The notes under the pieces were generated by a model. That model worked only from the letters and a program-made list of their open reading frames with translations. It was not told the origin of the DNA and made no database searches. From Nautilus pompilius (lineage: Eukaryota; Mollusca; Cephalopoda; Nautilida; Nautilidae), in NCBI GenBank assembly GCA_018389105.1, contig JACATO010000086.1, forward strand, positions 959,501 through 1,023,500: DNA of 64,000 nt, given 5' to 3'. Below are positions 53,475 through 64,000 of this stretch, in pieces (positions within the stretch are counted from its first letter, which is position 1; every line of letters starts with the position of its first letter). The position numbers were made by a program, and so were the translations under genes.

Positions 53475-55130
53475 GTAAACTAATATTTCTGGACATATGA
53501 TTGAAACATCCATAATTTTCCTCTGGTCATCAGGAAAACAGACTATATTTAATTTAAAAAAAACTGTTATGATTCACCTTTCGTGTTTTAAAATTAATAT
53601 GAAAAAAAAAACAACAAATACAGCAATTCAGAATTCAAGAAACAATGTGTACAATCTTCCTTGGGAACAGTAATGATGCAGGGAAGTGTGTGAAGAAAAC
53701 ATTGTTATCCAAATCTGACAGAAAAACTAAAACTCTGAGAGAGAGGTCCTTTGGAGTGAGTTTGATAATACATGTGGTTAATCTGAATTTATAGAAATTT
53801 GAGGTCGAAAGGGTTAACAACTGTGTATACTACACCTGCCGTGTCATGAATCTTTGAGCAGCAGCAATTACACAAAGCAAACAGCTGCAGATTCAAGAGT
53901 TTGAATGCTGCGAGGTTCCTGTGGTGCTGTAGGCCCTTCACCAAGCTACACGTTAGCTATCGACTTTATTAGCGAACCCTGTCAACTGAAAGCCTTTGGT
54001 TACTTGAACCTCTCTCTCACACATTTTCAACCATAGCAGCATTACTTACCGACAAAAATGATTATCCTTCATATCTATAGTATGTACCCCAGCTAATACC
54101 TAATATTATTATTTGATTTTTTTGTGCTGTCATTGCTTTAAAACTTAAAAATCTTCACATCAATAAAAAAGAGAGATAGAATATAATAAATTTCAAGTAA
54201 TTTATTATTTCACTAAATGCCCCTTATTGAGGGCCCCCACATGCAATCAGGGCCAGACACTGTTTGTCAAACTCCTTTATAATGTTCCCTTCCCATGTAA
54301 TCCTAAACCTGCCCCTCTTAATCTTTTTAAAATGACCCCTTTTTTGGGTAACATGACAAAGACAGTAGAGCTATGAGCTCTACAGTGAAAAGTGCTTTAG
54401 GTATAAAAATGTAATTGTTTCCTTTACTGTGATGTTAATCCAACAATCAACTGTGGGACAACAAACTAGCTGTGGTCTTGGATACCAAATACAGATAGTC
54501 ATGTTTTGTGTATGAATATGTGCACTGTGAATAAATAAACATGTTTAAAACAAAACATACACAAAAAAATACAAGCACTGTGAAAACAAGGATAGGCAAC
54601 TAAACAGGAGTCCCAGCTTGTGTCCATCAAGTTCATCCCATGGCATGAGGCTACAACAAAAATACTACCAACATATTTCAGCTGGAAACAGCTCTGATCT
54701 TCTGCAAAGGGCTGCACTGAAGAAAAGTTCTGGATCTTTTTAAACTTGCCACCTGTGCCTCTTCACTTGTGGCCTACATACACCCTCTTCAACAGATATA
54801 ACAGTATCTCTTTGTCTTCGACCAACCTGACTGTCCTCTAGACCCACAATACTTGGACACCCCTCCCTTCCCCCGTCTTGGTCCATAGATTAGAAACACC
54901 CATTGTGGTCAGAAGATAATGCTCTCTCATCACACCAGGAGCCTGAACCATCGTCAAAGAACACTGCATTGTTAGCACATCCATTGTGGTCAGAAGCTAA
55001 ACACTCAAGTCTGCCTGAGAACAGCAATGGAATCAAGTGATTTAACACACACGTCTGTGATTTTCTATTATGTCTCTCAGTTCATAATTATGCCAACTGC
55101 TTAGTACTGCTCTGCAAAGTAATTTTCAAG
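53475..55130. other. Region downstream of rexo1, no other gene seen
   Basis: Holds no coding region I can support. Part of it may be rexo1 3' untranslated sequence, since that gene ends at 55159 on the minus strand. A minus-strand AATAAA also lies at 54201-54206. 54200-54320 has a GC-richer patch that may be old repeat. Confidence 0.45.
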
Positions 55131-55136
55131 TTTATT
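55131..55136 (-). promoter_or_regulatory. Candidate rexo1 polyadenylation signal
   Basis: Minus-strand AATAAA, 22 bases past the rexo1 stop codon. That would give a very short 3' untranslated region, so a signal farther away (for example 54201-54206) may be used instead. Confidence 0.35.
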
Positions 55137-55158
55137 CCCATGATGATGGAAAGTGTCC

Positions 55159-55247
55159 TTATCTTGATTTGCGAGCATCTTCACGCAGCTTCCAGTGAAC
55201 CAACTCCAAGGAGGCAACTGCATCTTCTTTACTGTCATGGCCATCAA
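55159..55247 (-). CDS. rexo1: rexo1 terminal exon
   Basis: The acceptor is TACCGTTTCAG before TTGATGG. Two bases complete Val, then [28 protein letters not shown] and a TAA stop at 55159-55161. It carries the ExoIII motif His and last catalytic Asp in GHDSKEDA. Confidence 0.93.
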
Positions 55248-58200
55248 CTGAAACGGTAAATGACAAGAGAAAGTGAGAATAAGGAATTAGCTACTGCTGG
55301 AGTGCTTTCTCAAAGCTGGTTAAATAATGGTTTCTTGAGAGAGAGAAACCAAACCATGGCAAAAATATTTTACTGATGTACAAAATGAGAGAAAGACGAC
55401 AAAGACACTGAGTCAGTTTGGCCATATTTACAGTACAACAGTAAGGCCTCTCTACCAGTTAAACAAACAGCAGGAGCCAACCAAAGGGTTGGTGAGGTGA
55501 GAAAATGTGAAGACAAAAAAAGATAGGATTGAAATATAAAGATCCTGTGAAAGTTTTATTTGTGAAAATCTAAGAAAATACTGGATATAAAAAAAAAAAA
55601 AAAGGAAAATTTGATTCTTTGTATGTCTATGCTAATAGGAGATTGAGTGCCAGTACTAATCAGTTTAAAGATCATACTGATGGAAGGTCCCCTCACCTTC
55701 TTAAACAAACATAATTACTATTAACTATGACTCACCTCCTTGTAAGCACTAAACTAACTTAAACAAAACAATATTAAGGAGACAGGGAAAAGTAATTTTC
55801 AAGTTTCATATTTTGGCTGCATGACTAATTTGTGTTTTTACACTGACCCTGTAGATGTCCTGTGTTAACTATGAAAATGGCTGCACCAGTCCTCCTCCTC
55901 CTCATAATAAGTACACAACATGTTAGTTTAGAATACACCAAAGATTTTTCAGCTACAGTGGTGCCCTCCAAAATTGCATCACCTTACTTTGTTTAAAATA
56001 TTGTGCATTTGTTGCATGCATGTTACAATATAAACAATGCATTTTTAATGTTTGATACACCAAAGCCAATGATGCAATATTTTGATACTCAGATACTGTA
56101 CCAAATCTCCTTCATGTAAACATTTTTTGTGAAGATGCAACTGTAGAGTAACAAAGCAGGAAACCTCCATAAATACATACTTTTCAATAGTAACCTGACC
56201 AAAGAAATACATGATGAATGAAGAATAAAACAAATGCTTAAATTCAGGTAATGCAATAATTTTGAAAATTAATACTAATCTTTATATTTCCACTAGAACA
56301 ACATTTAAAGAAACCAAGGTGAAATAGCATTGCTATGGTGATATCAAACTGAGTTTCATTTGAACATTCACAGAAGATTAACTTACATTAACTATAGCTA
56401 TTTTTTAAATAGATTATTTTTGGATTCAAATTAAAAAATTTTTTGGCTGGTTGGTTGGTTTTTTTTATAGAAAATATTACATTAACATCTTAAAATTATT
56501 TAGAAGACAGTAATAGTCTATCTATTTACACTTCTAAATGATGATACTGGAAGGAAGTTCATTTAAGAAAAAAAAAAGTACAGTGGAGATAACTAAGTTC
56601 AAACACTAGGAATGCATCAATTTCAAATGAACTATTTTTACAAGAGAGTTAAAACAAGGTAAGGATATAAGAATAAATTAAGTATTTCTTAAATATATTT
56701 GATAATTTGTAATTACTATATTCAGCATATACATGTGCATCTCAAAAAATTAGAATATCGTGGAAGAGTTCAATATTTTTTGTCAGTTATTTCAGAAAGT
56801 GAAAATTGTATATATTCTAGACTCATTACATGTAAACTAAAATGTTTCAAGCATTTTTTAATTTTAATTTTGATAATTACGGCCTACAGCTAAAAAAAAT
56901 TAGCAAAAACGTATCTCAAAATATTAGAATATACCATTTCGAGTTTGAGTAAATCATTATTTATGCAGTATGAATACCATGAATCACTCAGTCTGGTTCA
57001 GTACACACAACCACAATCATGGGGAAGACTGCTGACTTGACAGTTGTCCAGAAGACACTCATTGACACCCCCCACAAGGGGGGTAAGCCACAGAAGGTCA
57101 TTGCTGAAAGGGCTGGCTGTTCGCAGAGTGCTGTATCAAAGCATATTCATGGAAAGTTGACTGGAAGGGAAAAGTGTGGTAGGAAAAGGTGCACAAGCAA
57201 GAGGGATGACCACAGCCTTGAGAGGATTGTCAAACAAAGCTGATTCAAGAACTTGGGGGAGCTTCACAAAGAGTGGACTGAGGTTTGAGTCAGTACATCA
57301 AGAGCCACCACGCACAGTCATGTCCAGGAAACGGGCTACAAGTGTTGCATTCCTAATGTCAAGCCACTCCTGAACCAGTGACAACGTCAGAAGCATCTTA
57401 TCTGGGCTAAGGGGAAAAAAAACTGGACCGTTGCTCAGTGGTCCAAAGTCCTCTTTTCAGATAAAAGTAAATCTTGCATTTCATTTGGAAACCAAGTTCC
57501 CACAGTCTGGAGGGAGAGTGGAGAGGCAGAGAATTCAAGTTGCTTGAAGTTCAGTGTGAAGTTTCCACAGTCAGTGATGATTTGGGGTGCCATCATCTGC
57601 TGGTGTTGGTCCACTGTGTTTTATCAAGTCCAAAGTCAATGCAGCCATCTACCAAGAGATTATAGAGCATTTCATGCTTCCGTCTGCTGACAACCTTTAT
57701 GGAGATGCTGATTTCCTTTTCCAGCAGGACTTGGCACCTGCCCACAGTGCCAAAACTACTAGTAACTGGTTTGCTGACCATGGTATTACTGTGCTTGATT
57801 GGCCAGCCAACTCGCCTGACTTGAACCCCATTGAGAATCTATGGGCATTGTCAAGAGAAAGATGAGACACACCAAACCCAACAATACAGACGAGCTGAAG
57901 GCCGCTATCAAAACAACCTGGGCTTCTGTAACACCTCAACAGTGCACCTCCATGCCACACCTCATTGATGCAGTGATTCGTGCAAAAGGAGCCCCAATCA
58001 AGTGTTGAGTGCATAAATGAACATACTTTTCAGAAGTTCGACATTTCTATGTTATAAATCCTTTTTTTTTATATTGATCTTATGAAATATTCTAATATTT
58101 TGAGATAGTGGATTTTTTATTTTCATGAGCTGTAAGCCATAATCATCAAAATTAAAACAAAAAAAGGTTCGAAATATTTCACTTTATGTGTAATGAATCT

Positions 58201-61200
58201 AGAATATATGAAAGTTTCACTGTTTGAATTAAATTACGGGAAAAAACGAACTCTTCCACGATATTCTGATTTTCTGAGATGCACCTGTAAATCAAATTGT
58301 GAAAAGTAATGACGTGTTTACAACTATTATGCAGCTAGATAGTTAACAAGCAAATTAAATTAGACACACATATATCCAAGAGATCCTGCTTGAGGGAAGA
58401 GAAATAAGTTGTCTCTATCCTCAACCAGTTTTCCATCTAGGCGTTAATTCAAATGTGATAATTCTAAGACACTTATTTCACACGCCTGTGTCTTAGACTG
58501 CTGTGGTTGGTCTGGGCTGTTGGAAGCAGCCAGGTTCTCACTGCACCAGGTGTACATACCGCTGTCCTGGATGATCTTCATGAGATACTCGGCTGTCAGA
58601 GTCTTCAGGGCTCGTTTGTATGGAGGGCCGAGCTTGTGAGGAAACACCACCGATGTGTCCACCACTACACTGTGGATAAGCTGAACAGCAGAGCAGACAG
58701 ACAAATAGAAAAAGAAAAAAAATTACAATAAAAGTTCAAATTAAATTTCTCCAGTGATCATGGGAGGGGTTTGTTTCTCGATAAAATTTAGCCTATATGA
58801 TAACTGTGTGGAAAATAGCAGGGAAAAACAAGTAAGAAAAACATTTTTAGCACAAATACACCTTGGAATGTTTATTTTGTTTCTTTTTAATTTAAAATCA
58901 GCACTTGCAACTGTGTTCAGATGACATAATTTAAATCATATCTGGCCAATCTGTATAATTTCTTGTTTAATGATAAACGAGATTCTTGAACAGAAAACAA
59001 TACAGGGACCAAAACAAAGTCCTTTCTTGCAGCAAGGGAAACAATTAGCATTAAAATTAATCATGACTTCCAGAGATGATTATTTCAATTAAACTTACAA
59101 CTATACAGACATAAACAAATGTATAGAGAGAAATATAAATAATGGTAGTGTGCCAGACCTCTACTATTTTACAAATTCCTTGTTCTGTATCTGTATGCAT
59201 GATTCAAACATTTCTGCTCATAACACTAAATGAATACAAAGGATCAAACACCATGTTGCATTGTAAATGTTTTGTAAATATCACTCAAAAATGTTACCGT
59301 GGCTTTTTATGCTAGGTAGAAATAGTCCTGAGCAGCCTCCTCAACAACTACTTAGCACCCGGCAGACTCACCTTGACTGACTTGAAGTCACTCTCCAAAC
59401 TGTGACCAATCAGTATGGATTTATCTGTGAAGAGACTCAGCAACACTGCTTGAACATCTCTCAGAGTTGTCTTCACGTTCTCCAGATCTTTATCTTTGAG
59501 CCCACTGAACCTGGTGAGGCAGACAGAAAGGACAAAACAGACATTGTCAAATGCTAATATCGAGAGCCAAAGTTGTTTGAAACCTGGTCAGAGCAACCTG
59601 GCGTAGGTTTCTTCCCACATCTAAAAAAACTGAAGGGTTCTATTAAAGACTTTCTGCAGTAGGCATGTGGGTAACTTCAGCACCTTATTCTCCATTGTGC
59701 TTAAGAAACTGACTCCAAGAGTCAGCAATCAGGCTCTAGGAAGGAAACAGACAGGTATAAATAACAAAACTCCACTTCTCCTCTCCATGGAAGGAGAACA
59801 ATTACAACAAACTGCTGTATAATAGTCCCTAACTACTAAAATTGGCAAAAACATGGTGAACCCTCTCAACCAAATTCATATTGAATTTCATTCGATTGAT
59901 AAATCCAAAAAAGCCAGCAATTTTCAGGTAATAGAACTGGTTTACCAAAAATTATGATCAGCTGATTTGATTTCCAAAAATTTTCTCCTAATAATACAAT
60001 TTTTCACAACCTGTGATGTGTTTACAAGTCTCACATTGTGTAAAAGTGGTGCAACTGGGTAGTGAGATGCTGTAAAACCTTAGGCTGATGTAGGTCATGT
60101 GACCACCAGGGGCAGATTATATTATAATTAAATACTTTATATTAAAACTAATAAAGAAAATTCAGATATGTTTATGTTCGAAATATAAAGTAATGTATAG
60201 TCAGCTCTCGATCTACACGGCAGTTATGTTCCTGAAAATCTGAACATAAATCAAAACCGTGTAAAATTAAACCTGATTTTTCCATAAAAATAAAGGAAAT
60301 GATAGGGGTTAGGGGAAATGCTGCCTAAATAACATGGTAGGGGTCAGGGATAACTCTGATTGAAATCACATTCATACATCTATTTCTTAAACTGTTTCTT
60401 CAAACTGTGCTTACTTGTTACTAAGAATGATAAAAAACCGATCTAAATTGAAAAGTAATTTAAATGAAAGGTTTTACTAATACTTACATTGAACACTCGC
60501 TTGGATGGCTTATTGGTGCTGGTGGTGGTGAAGAAAGAGTTGAAGATGTCTCTTCAATTATGGGCAACTTTTTGGATTTTGAGATGCCAGAGGTGGAGAA
60601 TTGAGTTTGTTCATGAGGTTTTACGCTTTCCTTTTTTTCTTTCTTTTAGAATGTCAGCATAAGACTGCGTGGCAGCTAAAACATTTCTTGACATCTCTGC
60701 ACTCAATTCAATATTGGGATCATCTTCATAAAAAAATAGCAAGACCTTCCTCTATCAGGCAAAATGCCTCCTCCAATCTTTTACCTATGAGCTTGTGCAC
60801 CACCTCAATCTCTGCCACACCTGGCTCTTCTGCCCAATGTATCTTCTATAGTTGAAGTAAATCCTTAGTAGAAAGTTCCTCTTTGTGCGGGTCTAATAAC
60901 TCCTCCACATCATCTAAATCCACCTCAGGAAACCTTACTTTCCAAGCCAATTTTACAACATTATCCCTGGTTTTAGCAATATCCTCATTGACACTGAACC
61001 TTTCTAAATCATACTGTAGATAAGGGCAAAGTTTCTTCCATACACTGCTCATGCAAGAATGTGTAACATCCTTCCAGGTCTCGTCAACAAGCAGGATGGA
61101 GTTCTTGATGGTGAAACTTCTCCAGAATTCTTTCACTGACAATTTATTATCTTCAGTAGCCTTCACAAGCATATCAAAAGTTTTCTTCAGATAATAAGCC

Positions 61201-63502
61201 TTAAAAGTAGGAATTACACCCTGGTCCATGGACTGAATAAAAGGTGTTGAGTTTGGAAGTAGAAAAACCATTTTTATGTTTTTACAAAGGACTTGCATTG
61301 ATGTGGATGACCAGGGGCGTTATCAACGAGGAGAATCTTAAGTTGAGATTCTCTTTCATGCAATATTTGTGCAGCTCATCTTTAAGCTTGGAACTGAGAT
61401 AATTGCAGAAAATGCTACTCGTTATCCACTCCATGGCATTGGAATAATAATAAACTGGCAGAACTTCTTTCACAGACCATTTTAGAGCATGGGGATTTTC
61501 TGAATTATACACCAACACTGGTTTCAACTTGGAAATCACCTTCAGCATTTCCACCTAATAGCAGCGAAAAATGATCTTTAGCAGCCTTAAAGACTGGTGC
61601 TTATTTCTCCTCTCGAGAAAGATGTGTTCTGGATGGTATCCTTTTCCAGAAAAGTGCCATCTCATCAAGGTTGAAAATTTGCTGCAAAGAACATCTGCCT
61701 TTCTCGATGAGAATTTTCAAGGTCACAATAAAATTTTCCACAGCATTAGTATCGGCAGACACTGCCTCTACAGCCATTCTAACATTATGTAAATTGTATC
61801 TTTTTCTAAAATTGGGAAACCAACCTGAACTTGCAATGAAAACCTTGACATCTTCTTCATTCATTGCTAAATCCTTTTAAACCAAATGAGCTTTAGTTTG
61901 TGTCAAAAACATGATGACAGGCACATTCCATTGGTTTTGATCCTCTATCCACATACTTAGCATCCTCTCCATTATTGTACTTCTAGCATTCGATGTTTTC
62001 GTGGTGCTTAAAGAGCTTCCAGACTTAGCACTTTCCTTAATTTTTGCAGCATTGTCCAGACAGTACTCTCACTAAAGCCAAGGTCACAAATGACATCAGC
62101 TATGTGCTCTCCTCTCCCAACACAGCTTATTACATCCATTTTTACACCAACAGCAATTGCCTTTCACTTCTTGGATTAGGTGTTAGCCTGTGATGTAGAT
62201 GGACACTTTCCAGTCACGATAAGGGTCAAGAGTTCAAAAAATAAAGGCAGATAATTTAAAGGAAAAAAAATGATCACACTCACTATGACAATGGTTGCAC
62301 TGGAACTGAGGAAGACTGGGATGCTGAATGCTTACCTTGCCTTGTGCCACGTCGTAAGTGGCAGCAAGAGATGGGGGGAGTGATGGTCAGAGGGGACAAA
62401 ATTCCCCAGGCTTGGCCTGAGAAATTTTGAAATATTTCTGATGGTGTTTCACAAAGGAGGATTCAAATTGCAGGCTTTTCTATCATGCTAATTGTTTACC
62501 AGCTTGGGCAGATGTGTTGTAAACATGTTTACACAGGGAGATTACACAATGGAGCCTTGTTTGACCCAGATTCCCCACCAGGTTGGCTGCCATGAGTGTC
62601 CTACCTCTATGCTGCCAGGCCGTACCAAAAGTGGTGTGCACCCTTCATCCCATGTTTTTTCTAAAAAAATTGTCAGCGTAAATTATGAAATGGTATTAAT
62701 CTATGCTGTTCTAAAAATGGTAAATAAAACCCACATAAACCGAGAGCTGACCATATACGCAGATAGATTATACTATTGAGATTTACTGTAGTGATGGGAT
62801 TAATATTTATTTTTTCAAATTTATTTAGGCACCTTCCATACTTAGTATTTAAATGTTTTGCTTTCATTAAACCTAAATTTGAAATTATTTATCTAATATT
62901 TATCCTCACAGTGAATTCTTTCTTTAAATTAAAAAAAAAAAAAAAACTTTAAGGAAATGTACCTAACCTAATAAAATTTTAGTTTCTATTAACTAAAAAC
63001 ATCCATTGACCAAAGGTGCCCCCCCAATTATTTCACTTGAAAGAGAGCTCACTATATATATTTTTTAGTTTTTTTAAGAAAGAAATTTAAGTTTCTGTAT
63101 ACAATGGCTCCAAATAATAGATTGAAGCAGCAATGATTTGGTCATCTGTATTTCAGGTTTAACAATAAAGTCTACCAGGCCCAGTGGGAATTATGCAAAT
63201 ACATCACTTGGAACTAAGTGGAATATTATGGAAATTTCACTCTTGACTAGAAACCTACAATTAGAAACCTGTCTGCAAATTATGCTTTGCTGAATTAATG
63301 GCAATAACATTAATTACATAAGAACCCCTACCAAGAATCGGAGCTTAAGAAATTCGCTGCAGTAACAATGGGGAAGTTTGGTTTACCTTGTATTGCAGTC
63401 TACCACAGGTTTGTCGGGCTTCACCAAGGTTTCATAAATTGGCTTTAGATCTGAACCTATGACTGTCACTCTCGCTAATTCCACTCCGGCACTTGTGTAG
63501 AC
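55159..63502 (-). CDS. rexo1: RNA exonuclease 1 homolog (REXO1-like), last four exons
   Basis: Four minus-strand exons join in phase to give 154 residues ending in a stop: 63387-63502, 59372-59510, 58560-58680 and 55159-55247. The protein is the C-terminal DEDDh (RNase T/ExoIII-like) exonuclease domain. It starts [20 protein letters not shown] and runs through [58 protein letters not shown], then [17 protein letters not shown] and [11 protein letters not shown]. Family members are 3'-5' RNA exonucleases in the nucleus. The Asp of HSLESD and the His and Asp of GHDSKEDA are catalytic; the first DxE pair (LDCEM) would be in the next exon upstream, beyond the window. All splice sites are GT/AG. 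The large introns contain a Tigger and a Tc1. Resemblance is strongest to REXO1 and less to other REXO genes. No damage is seen. Confidence 0.93.
55248..56731. other. rexo1 intron sequence
   Basis: Intronic DNA between the terminal exon and the Tc1 insertion. Poly-A tracts and short random frames only. Confidence 0.7.
56732..58287 (+). mobile_element. Tc1-like (DD34E) element, copy B
   Basis: The left end is CATGTGCATCTCAAAAAATT and the right end, reverse-complemented, CAGGTGCATCTCAGAAAATC, both flanked by TA (56730-56731 and 58288-58289). The length is 1556 bp, with sub-terminal repeats of the AAAATATTAGAATAT type about 180 bases in. It lies in the last rexo1 intron, on the strand opposite to that gene. 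In the stretches I compared it differs from copy A (12750-14316) at roughly one base in 15-20. Confidence 0.95.
57019..58008 (+). pseudogene. Tc1 transposase, copy B
   Basis: The start is [20 protein letters not shown], then [18 protein letters not shown] and GRKRC. A TGA follows IVKQS, where relatives have a sense codon before [11 protein letters not shown]. After further shifts come the FSDKSK block with the first Asp (usual Glu changed to Lys), then [11 protein letters not shown] one frame away. Next is an intact stretch with [18 protein letters not shown] and [18 protein letters not shown], giving the second Asp and the Glu 34 residues on. The C-terminus [14 protein letters not shown] ends at TGA 58006-58008. 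Overall length fits the family (about 330 codons). Dead copy with several breaks. Confidence 0.88.
58560..58680 (-). CDS. rexo1: rexo1 exon (second from the end)
   Basis: The acceptor is TGCTGTTCAG before CTTATCC and the donor GACAGCG|GTATGT. The exon is 121 bases, encodes [40 protein letters not shown], and leaves one base (G of Val). Confidence 0.93.
58681..60197. other. rexo1 intron sequence around the 59372-59510 exon
   Basis: Apart from the exon listed separately, only intronic sequence is seen here. Confidence 0.6.
59372..59510 (-). CDS. rexo1: rexo1 exon (third from the end)
   Basis: The acceptor is CTCACCAG before GTTCAGTGG and the donor GTCAAG|GTGAGT. The exon is 139 bases: one base completing Arg, then [32 protein letters not shown] and [14 protein letters not shown], ending in phase 0. 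It carries the second catalytic Asp in SLESD. Confidence 0.93.
60198..62753 (-). mobile_element. Tigger/pogo-type element, family B
   Basis: The left end TAGTCAGCTCTCGATCTACA and the right end, reverse-complemented, TGGTCAGCTCTCGGTTTATG form inverted repeats flanked by TA (60196-60197 and 62754-62755). The length is 2556 bp. The transposase reads on the minus strand, the same as rexo1, and the element sits inside a rexo1 intron. It is less decayed than the Tigger at 7328-9724. Confidence 0.93.
60500..62170 (-). pseudogene. Tigger transposase
   Basis: The N-terminal CENP-B-like helix-turn-helix is near 62140-62020 ([31 protein letters not shown]). Near 61864-61601 is [17 protein letters not shown] of the second HTH, then [18 protein letters not shown], the first catalytic Asp block of DDE_1. 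Near 61554-61282 is [17 protein letters not shown]. In 61298-60846 are [20 protein letters not shown] (second Asp block) and [10 protein letters not shown]. The C-terminus continues [20 protein letters not shown] and the DDPNIE region in shifted pieces to about 60600. At least three frame breaks or stops separate the pieces, including a gap between MALFWKR and LKPVLVY. The relatives' protein is about 500-600 residues. Confidence 0.88.
62756..63386. other. rexo1 intron sequence
   Basis: AT-rich intronic DNA with an A run near 62930-62945. No feature. Confidence 0.65.
63387..63502 (-). CDS. rexo1: rexo1 exon (fourth from the end)
   Basis: The acceptor is CCCTGACAG before GTCTAC and the donor CAAG|GTAAAC. 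The exon is 116 bases, starts in phase 0 and leaves two bases of an Arg codon for the next exon. It encodes [20 protein letters not shown] and on to VVDCNT. The preceding exon should end in ...DCEM and lies outside the window. Confidence 0.92.
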
Positions 63503-64000
63503 CTGTCAGGGAAAAACAGCGGCAGGATTTCTACACAACTGGTAATGCTTGTGAATGGGGGAAGAGGCTACGTTTCGGAGCTGCTACTCTTAGCTTTGGG
63601 AGATGTGGGTGGGCTTACATTCTGATTTTATTTAAAAACCTTTAATGGTTCCTTCTTGTTGCGCATGACAAACATGACCTCTATGAACAAGTGAGCATGA
63701 ATAGCGACAACATAAGTCTCCCTGATTGAGCTGTTTGTCTTCTCTCACTGTAAAGTCATTCCTTGAAAATCTCATAAAAAGAATCTGTTTAGTTTTAAAT
63801 GTCGTAAGCATGATATCTATAACCGAGCAATGTACAATGCAGAGATTTTTATACATATTAAAGTCAAGAATTAACAAAGATATGAAGACACTGCACCACA
63901 CATCCATGGTGATGCCCACATTCACAAAATATATGCTGTTAAACTGATAAATGCTTGGCTCTTCAGTTTGTCCTGCTGTTGGTTTTGGAAGAGATTCAGT
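63503..64000. other. rexo1 intron upstream of the first exon seen
   Basis: No exon encoding the LDCEM motif was found up to the edge, so the intron probably extends past the window. Confidence 0.6.

Noticed and set aside
54499-54717. Small minus-strand protein gene downstream of rexo1
   Set aside because: No motif or splice structure; the position fits 3' untranslated or intergenic sequence.

Overview
The window is animal nuclear DNA. It is AT-rich and mostly CpG-poor, with long gene-free stretches, many microsatellites (AAT, TA, CA, GA) and a dense layer of class II transposons. The only host gene I can support, an RNA exonuclease of the REXO1 type, has short exons in long introns. The mix of Tc1, mariner, Tigger/pogo and hAT elements suggests a marine invertebrate, possibly a mollusc, but the sequence does not prove the species.

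Layout. 0-3.4 kb: a long (AAT)n tract, then nothing recognisable. 3.4-6 kb: an old Tc1-like element split by a second transposon with long inverted repeats; the inner element carries part of a widespread uncharacterised protein. 7.3-9.7 kb: a Tigger/pogo element with TA duplications. 9.7-14.8 kb: very old, probably hAT-like debris, cut by a younger complete-length Tc1 copy at 12.75-14.32 kb. 17.6-18.1 kb: a faint virus-like ATPase fossil. 19.4-20.7 kb: a full-length mariner. 23.8-24.3 kb: a mariner-type remnant. 25.6-31.3 kb: an unusual GC- and CpG-rich block holding poly-C/poly-G runs, a (GA)n tract, two hAT fossils of different clades and a strong RNA-type hairpin. 31-38 kb: no gene seen. 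38.1-38.8 kb: a degenerate 36-bp tandem repeat. 39.1-39.9 kb: a short non-autonomous Tigger. 41-48 kb: a possible SINE and unrecognised debris. 48.2-48.8 kb: a 581-bp MITE with 6-bp target duplication. 50.5-53.5 kb: a 2.9-kb DNA transposon with perfect 8-bp target duplication and an unusual cysteine-rich transposase-like protein. 55.2-64 kb: the last four exons of rexo1 on the minus strand, with a Tc1 copy in one intron and a Tigger in another.

How the parts relate. Apart from rexo1, every recognisable coding trace belongs to a mobile element, and all of these copies are disrupted. The most interesting items are the two elements whose proteins are usually deposited as uncharacterised genes but which here sit inside clear terminal inverted repeats (4037-5357 and 50555-53466). 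The two Tc1 copies at 12.75 and 56.73 kb are close relatives in opposite orientation about 44 kb apart. All calls come from reading the sequence and from memory of the families; no search was run.
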